From positions 62,163 through 126,162 of the forward strand of contig DHEF01000049.1 in assembly GCA_002399735.1 (NCBI GenBank): DNA of 64,000 nucleotides, given 5' to 3'. The position numbers were made by a program, and so were the translations under genes. A model generated the notes under the pieces. The model was not told the origin of the DNA. It made no database searches and saw only the letters and a program-made list of their open reading frames with translations. The stretch comes from Chitinophagaceae bacterium UBA4857. GTDB lineage: Bacteria; Bacteroidota; Bacteroidia; Chitinophagales; Chitinophagaceae. Of the stretch, positions 43,571 through 51,285 are shown piece by piece (within the stretch, counting starts at the first letter, position 1; each line of letters opens with the position of its first letter).

Positions 43571-44260
43571 ATGGCCGAAGCAATTATAACTTTAAGCAAC
43601 GTTAACATATATCAGGGTAATAGTGCGGTGTTACAAAATGTAAACCTTACGGTTAATGCCGGTGAGTTTGTGTACCTGGTGGGTAAAACAGGTACCGGAA
43701 AATCAAGCTTGTTAAAAACGCTTTATGGCGAATTAACGTTGAAGGAAGGTGTGGCCAATGTTGCCGGGTTTTTGTTAAACGGTTTAAGCTGGAAAGAAGT
43801 TCCTTTTTTACGTCGTAAAATGGGTGTGGTGTTTCAGGATTTTCAATTGTTAACCGATAGAAACGTAAATGATAACCTGAAGTTTGTTTTAAAAGCAACC
43901 GGCTGGACAGATGAAAAATTAATGGCCGATAAAATACAGGATGTATTGGATAAAGTAGGCTTAAAATCAAAAGGATTTAAAATGCCTTTTGAGTTAAGCG
44001 GTGGCGAGCAACAGCGTATTGATATTGCCCGTGCCTTATTAAACTCACCTAAATTAATTTTAGCGGATGAGCCTACCGGAAACCTTGATCCGGAAACATC
44101 GGATGAGATTATGAAACTATTGTTTCATATTTCTAAAGACTTTAACACGGCTATTGTAATGGCTACACACGATTATATTGTGGTGAATAAATATCCGGCT
44201 CGTATGATACGTACTGAGCAAAACCGTGTGATTGATAATGCTACCATAGCCATTCAATAA
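43571..44260 (+). CDS. ftsE: Cell-division ATP-binding protein FtsE
   Basis: This 229-residue ABC ATPase pairs with FtsX at the divisome, where the complex activates peptidoglycan hydrolases. Walker A is VGKTGTGKSS at 37-46. The Q-loop is VVFQDFQLLTDRNVNDNL. The signature is FELSGGEQQRIDIARALL and Walker B is LILADEPTGNLDPETS. The phrase LTDRNVNDNLKFVLKATG is typical of FtsE rather than of other ABC proteins. ftsX is not adjacent, as is usual in Bacteroidota. Its 3' end overlaps the convergent glycosyltransferase gene by 20 bases. Confidence 0.9.
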   Translation: MAEAIITLSNVNIYQGNSAVLQNVNLTVNAGEFVYLVGKTGTGKSSLLKTLYGELTLKEGVANVAGFLLNGLSWKEVPFLRRKMGVVFQDFQLLTDRNVNDNLKFVLKATGWTDEKLMADKIQDVLDKVGLKSKGFKMPFELSGGEQQRIDIARALLNSPKLILADEPTGNLDPETSDEIMKLLFHISKDFNTAIVMATHDYIVVNKYPARMIRTEQNRVIDNATIAIQ

Positions 44261-45374
44261 GCTGGCGGGTATTTTTTTCGTTGGAGTAAGTATTTCCCAA
44301 AAGACGTTTACGCAGTTTTATTTCATCATCGGTAAAAGGCTGATGGTATAACTGTGCAATGATGGAAGCAAAGCCGTTGCTATTACCTGCAATATGACAG
44401 GCTTCTTCTAAACCTGTGCCCGCAACCATTGGGGTGTTAACTACACAATGTCTTCCCTCGAAAAGTGCATGTAGTAATTTTAACCGTATACCGGTAATGT
44501 TTTTATTAAAGCAAGGTAAAACGTGAATATGCGCTTTGCGTATTAAGTCGTTTAGTTCCGACTCCGATGGGTTTTCAATTAAACAAGTATGTTGGCAAAG
44601 CTCAGCCGCTTTCCTTAATCTGCGGCCAGGTTTTTTACCGGCTATTACAAAAGGCATACGCACTTTAGAAAAAACTTTGCATAAAAGCCACATGGCGGCC
44701 TCTTCATTTTCCGGCACCGATAAGTTACCATGATACAAACAAATAGTACCAACACCTTCCGGACAATTTACTTCTTGCCAGGTTGGAAAGGTGGGGACAA
44801 AAGCGGTGTTGCTAATTTGATGGTCTTGCTGTAAAACTGTTATATCTTTTTCTGATACGCAGGCATATAAACAATCATTGCTTAATGTGTCAGCATACTT
44901 TTTAAGCAAACTACTTTCTCTGTTAAAGAATATTTTTTGTTTAATACTGTTGGTGGCTCTTGCCAGTTCTTTATAATAAATGCTTTCGTCGTTGTGCATA
45001 CGCACTACAATGCGACGATTGTTTTTGTTAATAAAAGGGAGCACACCGGTACAATGAATTCCTTCCAGGATGATAGGATGGTTGTCTTTGTTCAGGTTGG
45101 CAATCAATTCATCATTAACCCTTGAAGAAACAATATAAGGCTGCTTGTTAAAAAAGTAGTAGGAGCTAAATTTTTTTCTTTCGTACACTTGAATGCTCTC
45201 ACAATATTGGTTCAGCTCGTTGGGCATGCCCCTGTCGTTGTAGCTAAAATAATGCAGGTGAATGGCAACTCCCATTTGTTTGAACAGGATAATGCGGTTC
45301 ATCATATCAATAGCGCCGCCGTAATCAGCCGGGAAAGGAACGTCTAAACAAACTATGTGCAACTGCTGTCTCAA
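44241..45374 (-). CDS. Glycosyltransferase (GT4-like)
   Basis: This is a 377-residue GT-B enzyme. The N-terminal domain starts LHIVCLDVPFPADYGGAIDMMNR, with the DYGGA loop expected at the acceptor side. The C-terminal domain holds TICLYHGNLSVPENEEAAMWL and PFVIAGKKPG, then HIHVLPCFNKNITGIRLKLLHAL at the donor site and HCVVNTPMVAGTGLEE. It uses a TTG start overlapping the preceding TGA (TTGA), so it is translationally coupled to the upstream glycosyltransferase. No ATG is available nearby in frame. Its 3' end overlaps convergent ftsE by 20 bases. Sugar and acceptor are unknown; the place next to nucleotide-sugar genes suggests surface polysaccharide. Confidence 0.83.
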   Translation of the reverse strand: MRQQLHIVCLDVPFPADYGGAIDMMNRIILFKQMGVAIHLHYFSYNDRGMPNELNQYCESIQVYERKKFSSYYFFNKQPYIVSSRVNDELIANLNKDNHPIILEGIHCTGVLPFINKNNRRIVVRMHNDESIYYKELARATNSIKQKIFFNRESSLLKKYADTLSNDCLYACVSEKDITVLQQDHQISNTAFVPTFPTWQEVNCPEGVGTICLYHGNLSVPENEEAAMWLLCKVFSKVRMPFVIAGKKPGRRLRKAAELCQHTCLIENPSESELNDLIRKAHIHVLPCFNKNITGIRLKLLHALFEGRHCVVNTPMVAGTGLEEACHIAGNSNGFASIIAQLYHQPFTDDEIKLRKRLLGNTYSNEKNTRQLIEWLW

Positions 45375-46471
45375 TCGTGTAAAATAGATTTGTAAAAGGA
45401 AATTAACTTTTTTTGTTCAACCTCCCAGTTTAAAAAATGTTTAGCCTTCAGGCAGTTTTGCCTTAGGGTTTCATATAAAACAACATCTTGCTGCAAATTG
45501 TTTATGTGGGCAGCTAATCTTTCTGGTGCCATGTCATCAATAAGCACTGCAATCCGGAATTCTTTATTAATTCTTTCGTATTCGGGAAAAGCCATGGCTA
45601 TTTGTGGTAGTCCGGCTTGTATGTAATCAAAAAACTTGTTGGGCAGCGAATAATATTGGTTTAACCCTTCATTTTCGCATAGGGCAATACCAATATCGGC
45701 TTGTAAGGTTTGTTGCCATAACTCGTTGGGTAACAACATACCGGTTAGTACTACCTTATCTTCCATCTTATAATCGGTTATTAGTTGTTTTAGCTGCGGC
45801 ATAAAATTACCATCACCACAAACAACCAAACGGGCATTTATCCATTGCAAAGCCGGTATCAGGTATTCAAAACCTCGGGCTTCGTTTACAGCACCGGTGT
45901 ATAGTAAAATTTTTGGATTATTATCAGTTTCGGCAGGCTTGTGTATTTCTTTTATAAAAGGCACATTTCTTACCACTTGGTATTTTACACCATACCTTTT
46001 GGTAAACTCCTGCGCTATACTTTCGCAAACAGTGTAGCCATTTTTAAACTGCGGAACAGCTTTTCTCTCTACCCGGTCCCATATTTTTTTGATAGTTGGG
46101 CGGGTTACTATTTCTTTCATTTCGCTAAACAACTCATGCGCATCATATACACGAGTAATACGCTTAAATTTAGAAATGTATAAACAGGGTAGGATGGTAT
46201 CGAGATCTATGGCGCATATCACATCCATACGTTTAAACAGTAGGTAAAAGAATAAACGGGTATTATACTCTGCATAAAATAGTTTACCGTTGTTAAACCA
46301 GCATTGTATTCTTTTTTGTTTAAAGGGCTGTTGTTTTAGTTCTTTCGAAGTTTTTAATTTTCTACCCACCAATGTAACATCGTACCCATTTTCAGCAAGG
46401 CTGCTGCAAATACGTTGCATGCGCTGGTCGTAAGTAAGATCGTTGGTAACAGTAAAAAATAATTTTTTCAA
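45371..46471 (-). CDS. Glycosyltransferase (GT4-like)
   Basis: This 366-residue GT-B enzyme has an N-terminal domain starting KKLFFTVTNDLTYDQRMQRI, including the YDQR segment common in GT4 relatives. The middle contains RVYDAHELFSEM. The C-terminal donor-binding domain has KILLYTGAVNEARGFEYLIPAL, LVVCGDGNFMPQL and ADIGIALCENEGLNQYYSLPNK FFDYIQAG. The last segment is the E-x-x-E-like nucleotide-sugar site. It starts 10 bases after the oxidoreductase gene and overlaps the next glycosyltransferase by 4 bases, so the three form an operon. The sugar transferred is not known. Confidence 0.87.
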   Translation of the reverse strand: MKKLFFTVTNDLTYDQRMQRICSSLAENGYDVTLVGRKLKTSKELKQQPFKQKRIQCWFNNGKLFYAEYNTRLFFYLLFKRMDVICAIDLDTILPCLYISKFKRITRVYDAHELFSEMKEIVTRPTIKKIWDRVERKAVPQFKNGYTVCESIAQEFTKRYGVKYQVVRNVPFIKEIHKPAETDNNPKILLYTGAVNEARGFEYLIPALQWINARLVVCGDGNFMPQLKQLITDYKMEDKVVLTGMLLPNELWQQTLQADIGIALCENEGLNQYYSLPNKFFDYIQAGLPQIAMAFPEYERINKEFRIAVLIDDMAPERLAAHINNLQQDVVLYETLRQNCLKAKHFLNWEVEQKKLISFYKSILHD

Positions 46472-46481
46472 AAAAACTTAT

Positions 46482-47495
46482 TTAGGCCAATGGCATGGCG
46501 TTATAAATCTGTTGTATAGCTTCTACGGTTTTAAGTCCGTCAATGGCATTTGAAAAAGGGTGTTTGTCGTTATCTATTGCCAGTAATAAATTGTCGTATA
46601 CTTTATCATGATTGCTCATCGAGCCTTTGTAAAAGCCGTAATCATTGGGCTGGCCGGTTTGTGTAGTAAGGACAGGGCAGGTATCTGCTGTTAACTGATA
46701 CTCTACATTATTCATATACTCGCCACCAATTTTTATACTGCCGTTTTCAGCTAAAATTACCAACGATACTTCCATGTTTTTTTGAAAACTATTAACGCTC
46801 CAGTTAATGCCGCCAATGGTACCCTTATTCATTTGGATAGATGCAATGCCAGTGTCTTCAAAATCAATAAAACCCTGATGTGTAAAGTTATTTCTAAAAC
46901 CGGATACTTGTTTAACCGTATCATTTAATAACCATAATAGGGCATCAATATAATGGCTGAATTGCGTAAACAAAATGCCGCCATCCATAAGGGCATTACC
47001 TTTCCATGTTGATGCATAATAACTGTTGGGCCTGTTCCAAAAGCAATTTAGTTGAAAGCTGAAAATCTGACCTAGTTGTCCGTTGTTTAATATTTCCTTT
47101 AGGGAAATAAGCGCAGGATTATATCGGGTAGATTTTACTACAAATAACTTTTTGCCGGTATTAACGGCTGCTTCCATCATATCAGTTGCATCTTTGGCGG
47201 TGGTGGATAAAGGTTTTTCGCAAAGTACATGGCTGTTTGCCTGTAAGGCCAAAATACTATGTTCGGCATGTAGTCCATTGGGAGTACAAATGGCTATTAC
47301 ATCGTAAGGCTGGTGTTTTAAAAAATCGGTGATATTATAAAAAGCCTGCGAATTAAATTGTTGTGCCAGTTGGTTAGCTCGTTCGGGAATTATATCGCAT
47401 ACACCAGCCAAAATACCAATACGGCTTATTTCGCTGGCGTGCCGTGGTGCAATTTTACCACATCCAATAATTCCAAAGCGTAGCTTGTTTCCCAT
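46482..47495 (-). CDS. Gfo/Idh/MocA oxidoreductase (WbpB-like)
   Basis: This is a 337-residue NAD(P)-dependent sugar oxidoreductase. The N-terminal Rossmann domain starts FGIIGCGKIAPRHASEI. HVLCEKPLSTTAKDA carries the conserved Glu-Lys-Pro catalytic motif. The C-terminal domain includes NALMDGGILFTQFSHYIDALLWLL. That last segment with His-Tyr-Ile-Asp resembles WbpB, which oxidises UDP-acetamido-glucuronate at C3 before WbpE aminates it. The start at 47495 is preferred to an in-frame ATG at 47519, because it leaves the canonical N-terminus. It is first of the three-gene minus-strand operon with two glycosyltransferases. The WbpB role is an inference that fits the WbpE-like gene 8 kb away. Confidence 0.83.
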   Translation of the reverse strand: MGNKLRFGIIGCGKIAPRHASEISRIGILAGVCDIIPERANQLAQQFNSQAFYNITDFLKHQPYDVIAICTPNGLHAEHSILALQANSHVLCEKPLSTTAKDATDMMEAAVNTGKKLFVVKSTRYNPALISLKEILNNGQLGQIFSFQLNCFWNRPNSYYASTWKGNALMDGGILFTQFSHYIDALLWLLNDTVKQVSGFRNNFTHQGFIDFEDTGIASIQMNKGTIGGINWSVNSFQKNMEVSLVILAENGSIKIGGEYMNNVEYQLTADTCPVLTTQTGQPNDYGFYKGSMSNHDKVYDNLLLAIDNDKHPFSNAIDGLKTVEAIQQIYNAMPLA

Positions 47496-47645
47496 AATAG
47501 CAGGCAAAGATAAAGGCAAATAAAGATTTATGATTTGCGATTTAATATTTATGATTTGCCGGTAACCTAAAAATTATCCGCTATCATTCCCCGGAAGTAT
47601 TAAAAAATGTTATACACCAGTTTTTTTCTTTTACTCAGGATGCTT

Positions 47646-47653
47646 TATATTTG
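47646..47653 (+). promoter_or_regulatory. -7 box TATATTTG ahead of dapA
   Basis: TATATTTG fits TAnnTTTG, 58 bases before the ATG at 47712. No clear -33 TTTG. Confidence 0.5.
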
Positions 47654-47711
47654 GCAGCTTTGCAGTTTTTTGCAAGCAGTAAAATATTAAAAAAACCTCT
47701 TAAAACTAATT

Positions 47712-48599
47712 ATGTCGCTGCGGGAAAAATTTACCGGAACCGGTATAGCCATTGTAACCCCTTTTTTAGCCGATGGAACTATAGATTACAACAGCCTGGA
47801 AAAGCTGATTGAATTTTGGATAAAGGGTAAGGTAGAGTATTTGGTAGTACTGGGCACCACCGGTGAAAGTGCAACCGTACATGGCAAGGAAAAGCAGGAC
47901 TTATTTACGTTTGTTCAAAAGCAGGTAAATGGCCGTGTAGCTTTGGTGGCCGGCATTGGCGGTTACGATACACAATCGGTTATTAAAGATTTTTCGTCTT
48001 TTGATCTTACAGGCTATGATGCTATTTTATCAGTAGCACCGTATTACAATAAACCTAATCAGGAAGGATTGTTTCAGCACTATAAAGCTTTAGATGCTGT
48101 TACGCCTTTGCCAATTATGATGTATAATGTGCCTGGACGTACGGGACAAAACCTTTCAGCAGCTACCCAGCTGCGTGTGGCACAGGAATGCAAAAATGTA
48201 TTTGCAACCAAAGAAGCCAGCGGCAACCTGGAGCAAGTGGGGCAAATAATAAAAAACAAACCTGCTTCTTTTATGGTTATAAGCGGCGATGATAATTTAA
48301 CCCTGCCCATGATTGCTATGGGTGCTGAAGGCGTTACATCAGTGGTGGCCAATGCTTTTCCTGAGGACTACTCCAATATGGTTAGGTTATGTTTGGCTGG
48401 CGATTTTGCCCAAGCCCAATCATTACATTATGCCTACACTGATATTGTGAATGCCTTGTTTGAAGAAGGCAGCCCAAGTGGCATTAAAGCCGTATTAAGC
48501 CAAATGAATCTTTGCCAGAATATATTTCGTTTACCAGTGGTAGCTGTCAGCGAAAAACATGCCCAAAAAATTGAAAACCTGGTAAATGAAATACTGTAA
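47712..48599 (+). CDS. dapA: 4-hydroxy-tetrahydrodipicolinate synthase
   Basis: This 295-residue TIM-barrel aldolase condenses pyruvate with aspartate semialdehyde, the committed step to lysine and diaminopimelate for peptidoglycan. The pyruvate-contact motif GTTGESAT lies near residue 49. Tyr138 is in MMYNVPGRTG and the Schiff-base Lys167 in FATKEASGNL, both expected. GDDNLTLPMIAMGAEGVTSV is also conserved. Length is normal for DapA. It has its own promoter box and no partner genes on the same strand nearby. Confidence 0.96.
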   Translation: MSLREKFTGTGIAIVTPFLADGTIDYNSLEKLIEFWIKGKVEYLVVLGTTGESATVHGKEKQDLFTFVQKQVNGRVALVAGIGGYDTQSVIKDFSSFDLTGYDAILSVAPYYNKPNQEGLFQHYKALDAVTPLPIMMYNVPGRTGQNLSAATQLRVAQECKNVFATKEASGNLEQVGQIIKNKPASFMVISGDDNLTLPMIAMGAEGVTSVVANAFPEDYSNMVRLCLAGDFAQAQSLHYAYTDIVNALFEEGSPSGIKAVLSQMNLCQNIFRLPVVAVSEKHAQKIENLVNEIL

Positions 48600-48602
48600 A
48601 GG

Positions 48603-48719
48603 TTAACAGTGGCCTAACAGGTAATAAACAATAACAAAAACTAAAATAAAGCCCAGGCACCCGCCTCCCCATTTATAGGCGGCAGCACCTGCTAATAATG
48701 TTTTAAGCCAATTTTGCAT
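48603..48719 (-). CDS. 38-residue single-pass membrane peptide, unknown
   Basis: This short frame runs from CAT at 48717-48719 to TTA at 48603. The product begins MQNWLKTLLAGAAAYKWGGG and goes on CLGFILVFVIVYYLLGHC. It has a small positively charged head, a Gly-Ala-rich middle with KWGGGC, and one hydrophobic helix of about 16 residues with two Cys. The composition is far from random for a non-coding gap, and similar KWGGGC-type small proteins occur, as I recall, in Chitinophagaceae genomes; I cannot confirm that by search. It is on the opposite strand to dapA and starts 3 bases downstream of its stop. The DUF4268 gene is divergent from it. Function unknown. Confidence 0.6.
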   Translation of the reverse strand: MQNWLKTLLAGAAAYKWGGGCLGFILVFVIVYYLLGHC

Positions 48720-48779
48720 AATAATGTTTTTGATTGTTTATGCTTATTCAAATTAAATGCCAATTGCTGTTTGCACCGT

Positions 48780-48812
48780 TTTGGAATTACATATTATTGA
48801 GCATTAGTTTTG
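48780..48812 (+). promoter_or_regulatory. Promoter (-33 TTTG, -7 TAGTTTTG)
   Basis: TTTG (48780-48783) and TAGTTTTG (48805-48812) are 21 bases apart, matching the Bacteroidota consensus. The DUF4268 gene starts 22 bases later. Confidence 0.65.
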
Positions 48813-48834
48813 CATAAACAGGTCTACAAAAATT

Positions 48835-49284
48835 ATGTACACTAGACAGGAAGCATCACTTATTCGTAAAAAATTCTGGACAACGCTGGGGCGTTACCTG
48901 CAACCTGTGCCGAATGCCGAGGGTGAAATCATTAATTGGATAAACTATAAAACCGGCATAAGGGATATTTATTTCAGGATGGATGTTGACAAGGACACAG
49001 CACAGATTGGTATAGAAATAAAACATACCGCTAACAGTATTGACAATAATTATTACGAAAAACTGACTAATATGCGTAGTATGCTGGAAAGTTCGGTTGG
49101 TGAAACCTGGCAATGGCAATCGGAAGTGTATGATGAATTTGGTGCAGGTTATAGTCGCATATACATAGAAAAAACAGGCGTAAATATTTTTAAAGAATCG
49201 GACTGGCCGGCAATTATTTCTTTTTTAAAGCCACGCATTGTTGCACTGGATGATTTTTGGTTACGGGTAAAAGACGTTTTCTAA
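48835..49284 (+). CDS. DUF4268-type protein
   Basis: This 149-residue cytosolic protein begins with MYTRQEASLIRKKFWTTLGR and has the segments NWINYKTGIRDIYFRM and ISFLKPRIVALDDFWL expected in the DUF4268 family. In other bacteria DUF4268 occurs alone or fused at the C-terminus of nuclease-like proteins, where it looks like a beta-sheet core with conserved Trp/Lys/Tyr residues. No biochemical role is established. It has a good promoter and a terminator of its own, so it is expressed as a single gene between the 38-residue peptide and the KefB-type antiporter. Confidence 0.82.
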   Translation: MYTRQEASLIRKKFWTTLGRYLQPVPNAEGEIINWINYKTGIRDIYFRMDVDKDTAQIGIEIKHTANSIDNNYYEKLTNMRSMLESSVGETWQWQSEVYDEFGAGYSRIYIEKTGVNIFKESDWPAIISFLKPRIVALDDFWLRVKDVF

Positions 49285-49312
49285 TTAATCTTTTATAAAA
49301 GTTATATTTATA

Positions 49313-49347
49313 GGGCAATGTTGGTTTTGCAACAATTGCCTTTTTTT
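49313..49347 (+). terminator. Terminator after the DUF4268 gene
   Basis: GGGCAATGTTG and CAACAATTGCC pair with one bulge around GTTTTG, followed by a run of seven T. Confidence 0.8.
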
Positions 49348-49387
49348 ATTGTTGTAGCTCCATTAATTTATTTCAACCTCTAATACA

Positions 49388-50944
49388 ATGGAAATCCTTT
49401 TTATAGCTATTGCCTTTATTATCGGTTTTTTGTTTTACAAAATCGGACTGCCGCCCTTATTAGGCTTTCTTGCCGGAGGTTTTGTTTTATCGGTTTATGG
49501 CTACCAAAGCACACATGCCCTGGAAGAAATAGCCCATAGCGGCGTAATATTTTTACTGTTTACACTGGGACTTAAAATACGGTTGAAAAATTTTCTTCAA
49601 CCCGAAGTTGCTGTTTCCGGATTATTGCAAATAGCAGTAAGTGTGTTATTGCTGATGGGTTTGTTTACGGTTATAGGTATTAATGCCGGTTTTACCACCA
49701 GCCAAACTATATTACTGGGTATTTTATTAGGAGTAGCTAGTACCGTTATTGCTGCCAAAGGTTTGGAAGAAAAAGGCGAGCTTGATTCTTATCATGGCCG
49801 CCTTGCTATTGGTATATTGGTAATGGAAGATATTATCCTCATTGGCATTTTGGCTTTTACCGGTTTAAAAGCACCATCACCATGGGCGTTGGCTTTATTA
49901 TTATTACCCTTACTCAAACCTGTGTTGGTAAGGGTGTTGCGTTTAATAAAAAACGATGAACTGTTATTGTTATACGGTGTGTTAATGGCTTTTGGGGGTG
50001 CTGCTTTATTTGAGTTTGTTGGCCTGGGTGGTGAGCTGGGTGCGTTTTGTTTTGGTGTGTTACATGCGGGTGAAGAAAAAGCCGGTGATGTTTCTAAAAA
50101 GTTATGGTCGTTAAGGGAAGCTTTTTTAACGGTGTTCTTTTTAAAAATTGGTTTAACGGGCCTCCCTTCCTGGGCGGATTTATGGTATGCGCTTGCCTTG
50201 GTTATTATATTGCCATTCAGGGTAGCTGTTTTCTTTGGTATATTATCCATCTTCCGTTTACGTGCCCGTACCAGCTTTTTAACCGCTACATCGCTGGCCA
50301 GTTTTAGCGAATTTGCTATTATTACCGGTGCTGTTGCTGTAACGGTAGGTATATTGCCGCCATCCATGTTAATTACGTTAACCACTATTGTGGCTGTATC
50401 ATTTTTATTTGGTGCACCGGTTAACGCCAAGGCAAATCAGTTATTCAATAAACTGGAGCCCATACTTACCAGGTTTGAAAGTAAACGTTCACGCAGCGAT
50501 GCGGAACCTGTTAACATTGGTATTGCCAATTATTTAATTGTGGGCATGGGACGTGCCGGTACATCCTCTTACGATTATTTTCAGGAGCGTGGTTTAAAAG
50601 TAGTGGGTTTTGATACCGACCCAAATGTTCTATCGTCACATCGTGCAAAGAAACGCAGGGTGTTGTATGGCGATGCCAACAGTAAATTGTTATGGCAAAA
50701 CCTGGACATTAGTAAACTGCAGGGTGTAGTAGTAACCACGCCGGAAGAAGAAGCTAAAATGAGTGTGGTAGAAGCATTACGTGCCCGCGGCTTTCAGGGA
50801 CATATCAGTGTTATGGTCGATTCCGAATCGCAGGCAACACAATTAAAAAACATTGGCGTAAATACTATTTGTAGTCCCTTGGTACAGGCAGGCGTGGAGC
50901 TGGCTGAAAAAGTGGTGGTGGTACAGGCGGTGCAGGCAGCTTAA
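49388..50944 (+). CDS. CPA2-type K+:H+ antiporter with TrkA-N domain (KefB/YbaL-like)
   Basis: This 518-residue protein has an N-terminal antiporter domain with about 12 membrane helices. It includes FYKIGLPPLLGFLAGGF near the start and GILVMEDIILIGILAF, with the paired Asp/Glu region used for ion binding. A C-terminal cytosolic Rossmann TrkA-N domain (about 378-495) starts YLIVGMGRAGTSSYDYF, followed by VVGFDTDPN and VLYGDANSKLLW. This layout matches glutathione-gated Kef-type or YbaL-type monovalent cation:proton antiporters; which ion it moves is not visible. No ancillary flavoprotein (KefF/G) gene is adjacent. It sits alone between a terminator and a repeat-rich gap. Confidence 0.88.
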   Translation: MEILFIAIAFIIGFLFYKIGLPPLLGFLAGGFVLSVYGYQSTHALEEIAHSGVIFLLFTLGLKIRLKNFLQPEVAVSGLLQIAVSVLLLMGLFTVIGINAGFTTSQTILLGILLGVASTVIAAKGLEEKGELDSYHGRLAIGILVMEDIILIGILAFTGLKAPSPWALALLLLPLLKPVLVRVLRLIKNDELLLLYGVLMAFGGAALFEFVGLGGELGAFCFGVLHAGEEKAGDVSKKLWSLREAFLTVFFLKIGLTGLPSWADLWYALALVIILPFRVAVFFGILSIFRLRARTSFLTATSLASFSEFAIITGAVAVTVGILPPSMLITLTTIVAVSFLFGAPVNAKANQLFNKLEPILTRFESKRSRSDAEPVNIGIANYLIVGMGRAGTSSYDYFQERGLKVVGFDTDPNVLSSHRAKKRRVLYGDANSKLLWQNLDISKLQGVVVTTPEEEAKMSVVEALRARGFQGHISVMVDSESQATQLKNIGVNTICSPLVQAGVELAEKVVVVQAVQAA

Positions 50945-51249
50945 TTATTTATGATTGCTGATTTAGTGTACTTCTCTAAATAGAGTTGACTACAAGAGTC
51001 TAACTAACGGACTTACGGTCTTTCTGACTTCCGGACTTACCTCTGCTGATTAGCGAACGGAACGTACAAGTGTGCGACGCAAGTAAAGTTCAATCAAGGG
51101 TGGGATGTCGGTAACAAAATATATTCAACCTAAAAGAACTTTAAAGTCCTTTTAGATTCACGAGTTAAACGAAGGGAAGGAGCGGAGCTCGTAGGGTTCA
51201 TCTGTGTTAATGCTGCCGGTCAACAAAAAAACACATTGTGAATTATCAA
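50945..51249 (+). repeat. Dispersed intergenic repeat, copy J (51007-51233)
   Basis: It reads CGGACTTACGGTCTTTCTGA, CTTCCGGACTTACCTCTGCT and GATTAGCGAACGGAACGTAC, then AAGTGTGCGACGCAAGTAAA and GTTCAATCAAGGGTGGGATG, ending TCGGTAACAAAATA. A second tail TTAATGCTGCCGGTCAACAA lies near 51208-51227. It resembles copies G, H and I in order. No gene is seen in the gap; the promoter of the ABC gene begins at its right end. Confidence 0.75.
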
Positions 51250-51280
51250 TTGTACATTGTCAATTGAGTTTGTAAGTTTG
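51250..51280 (+). promoter_or_regulatory. Promoter placing transcription start at the ABC gene ATG
   Basis: TTG (51250-51252) and TAAGTTTG (51273-51280) are 20 bases apart. The ATG at 51286 is 6 bases after the -7 box, so the message should be leaderless or nearly so. Confidence 0.65.
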
Positions 51281-51285
51281 CAACA

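Noticed and set aside
49792..50430. 212-codon antisense frame inside the KefB-type antiporter
   Set aside because: Lys/Asn/Ala-rich composition is the mirror of a membrane protein; no start context, no family.
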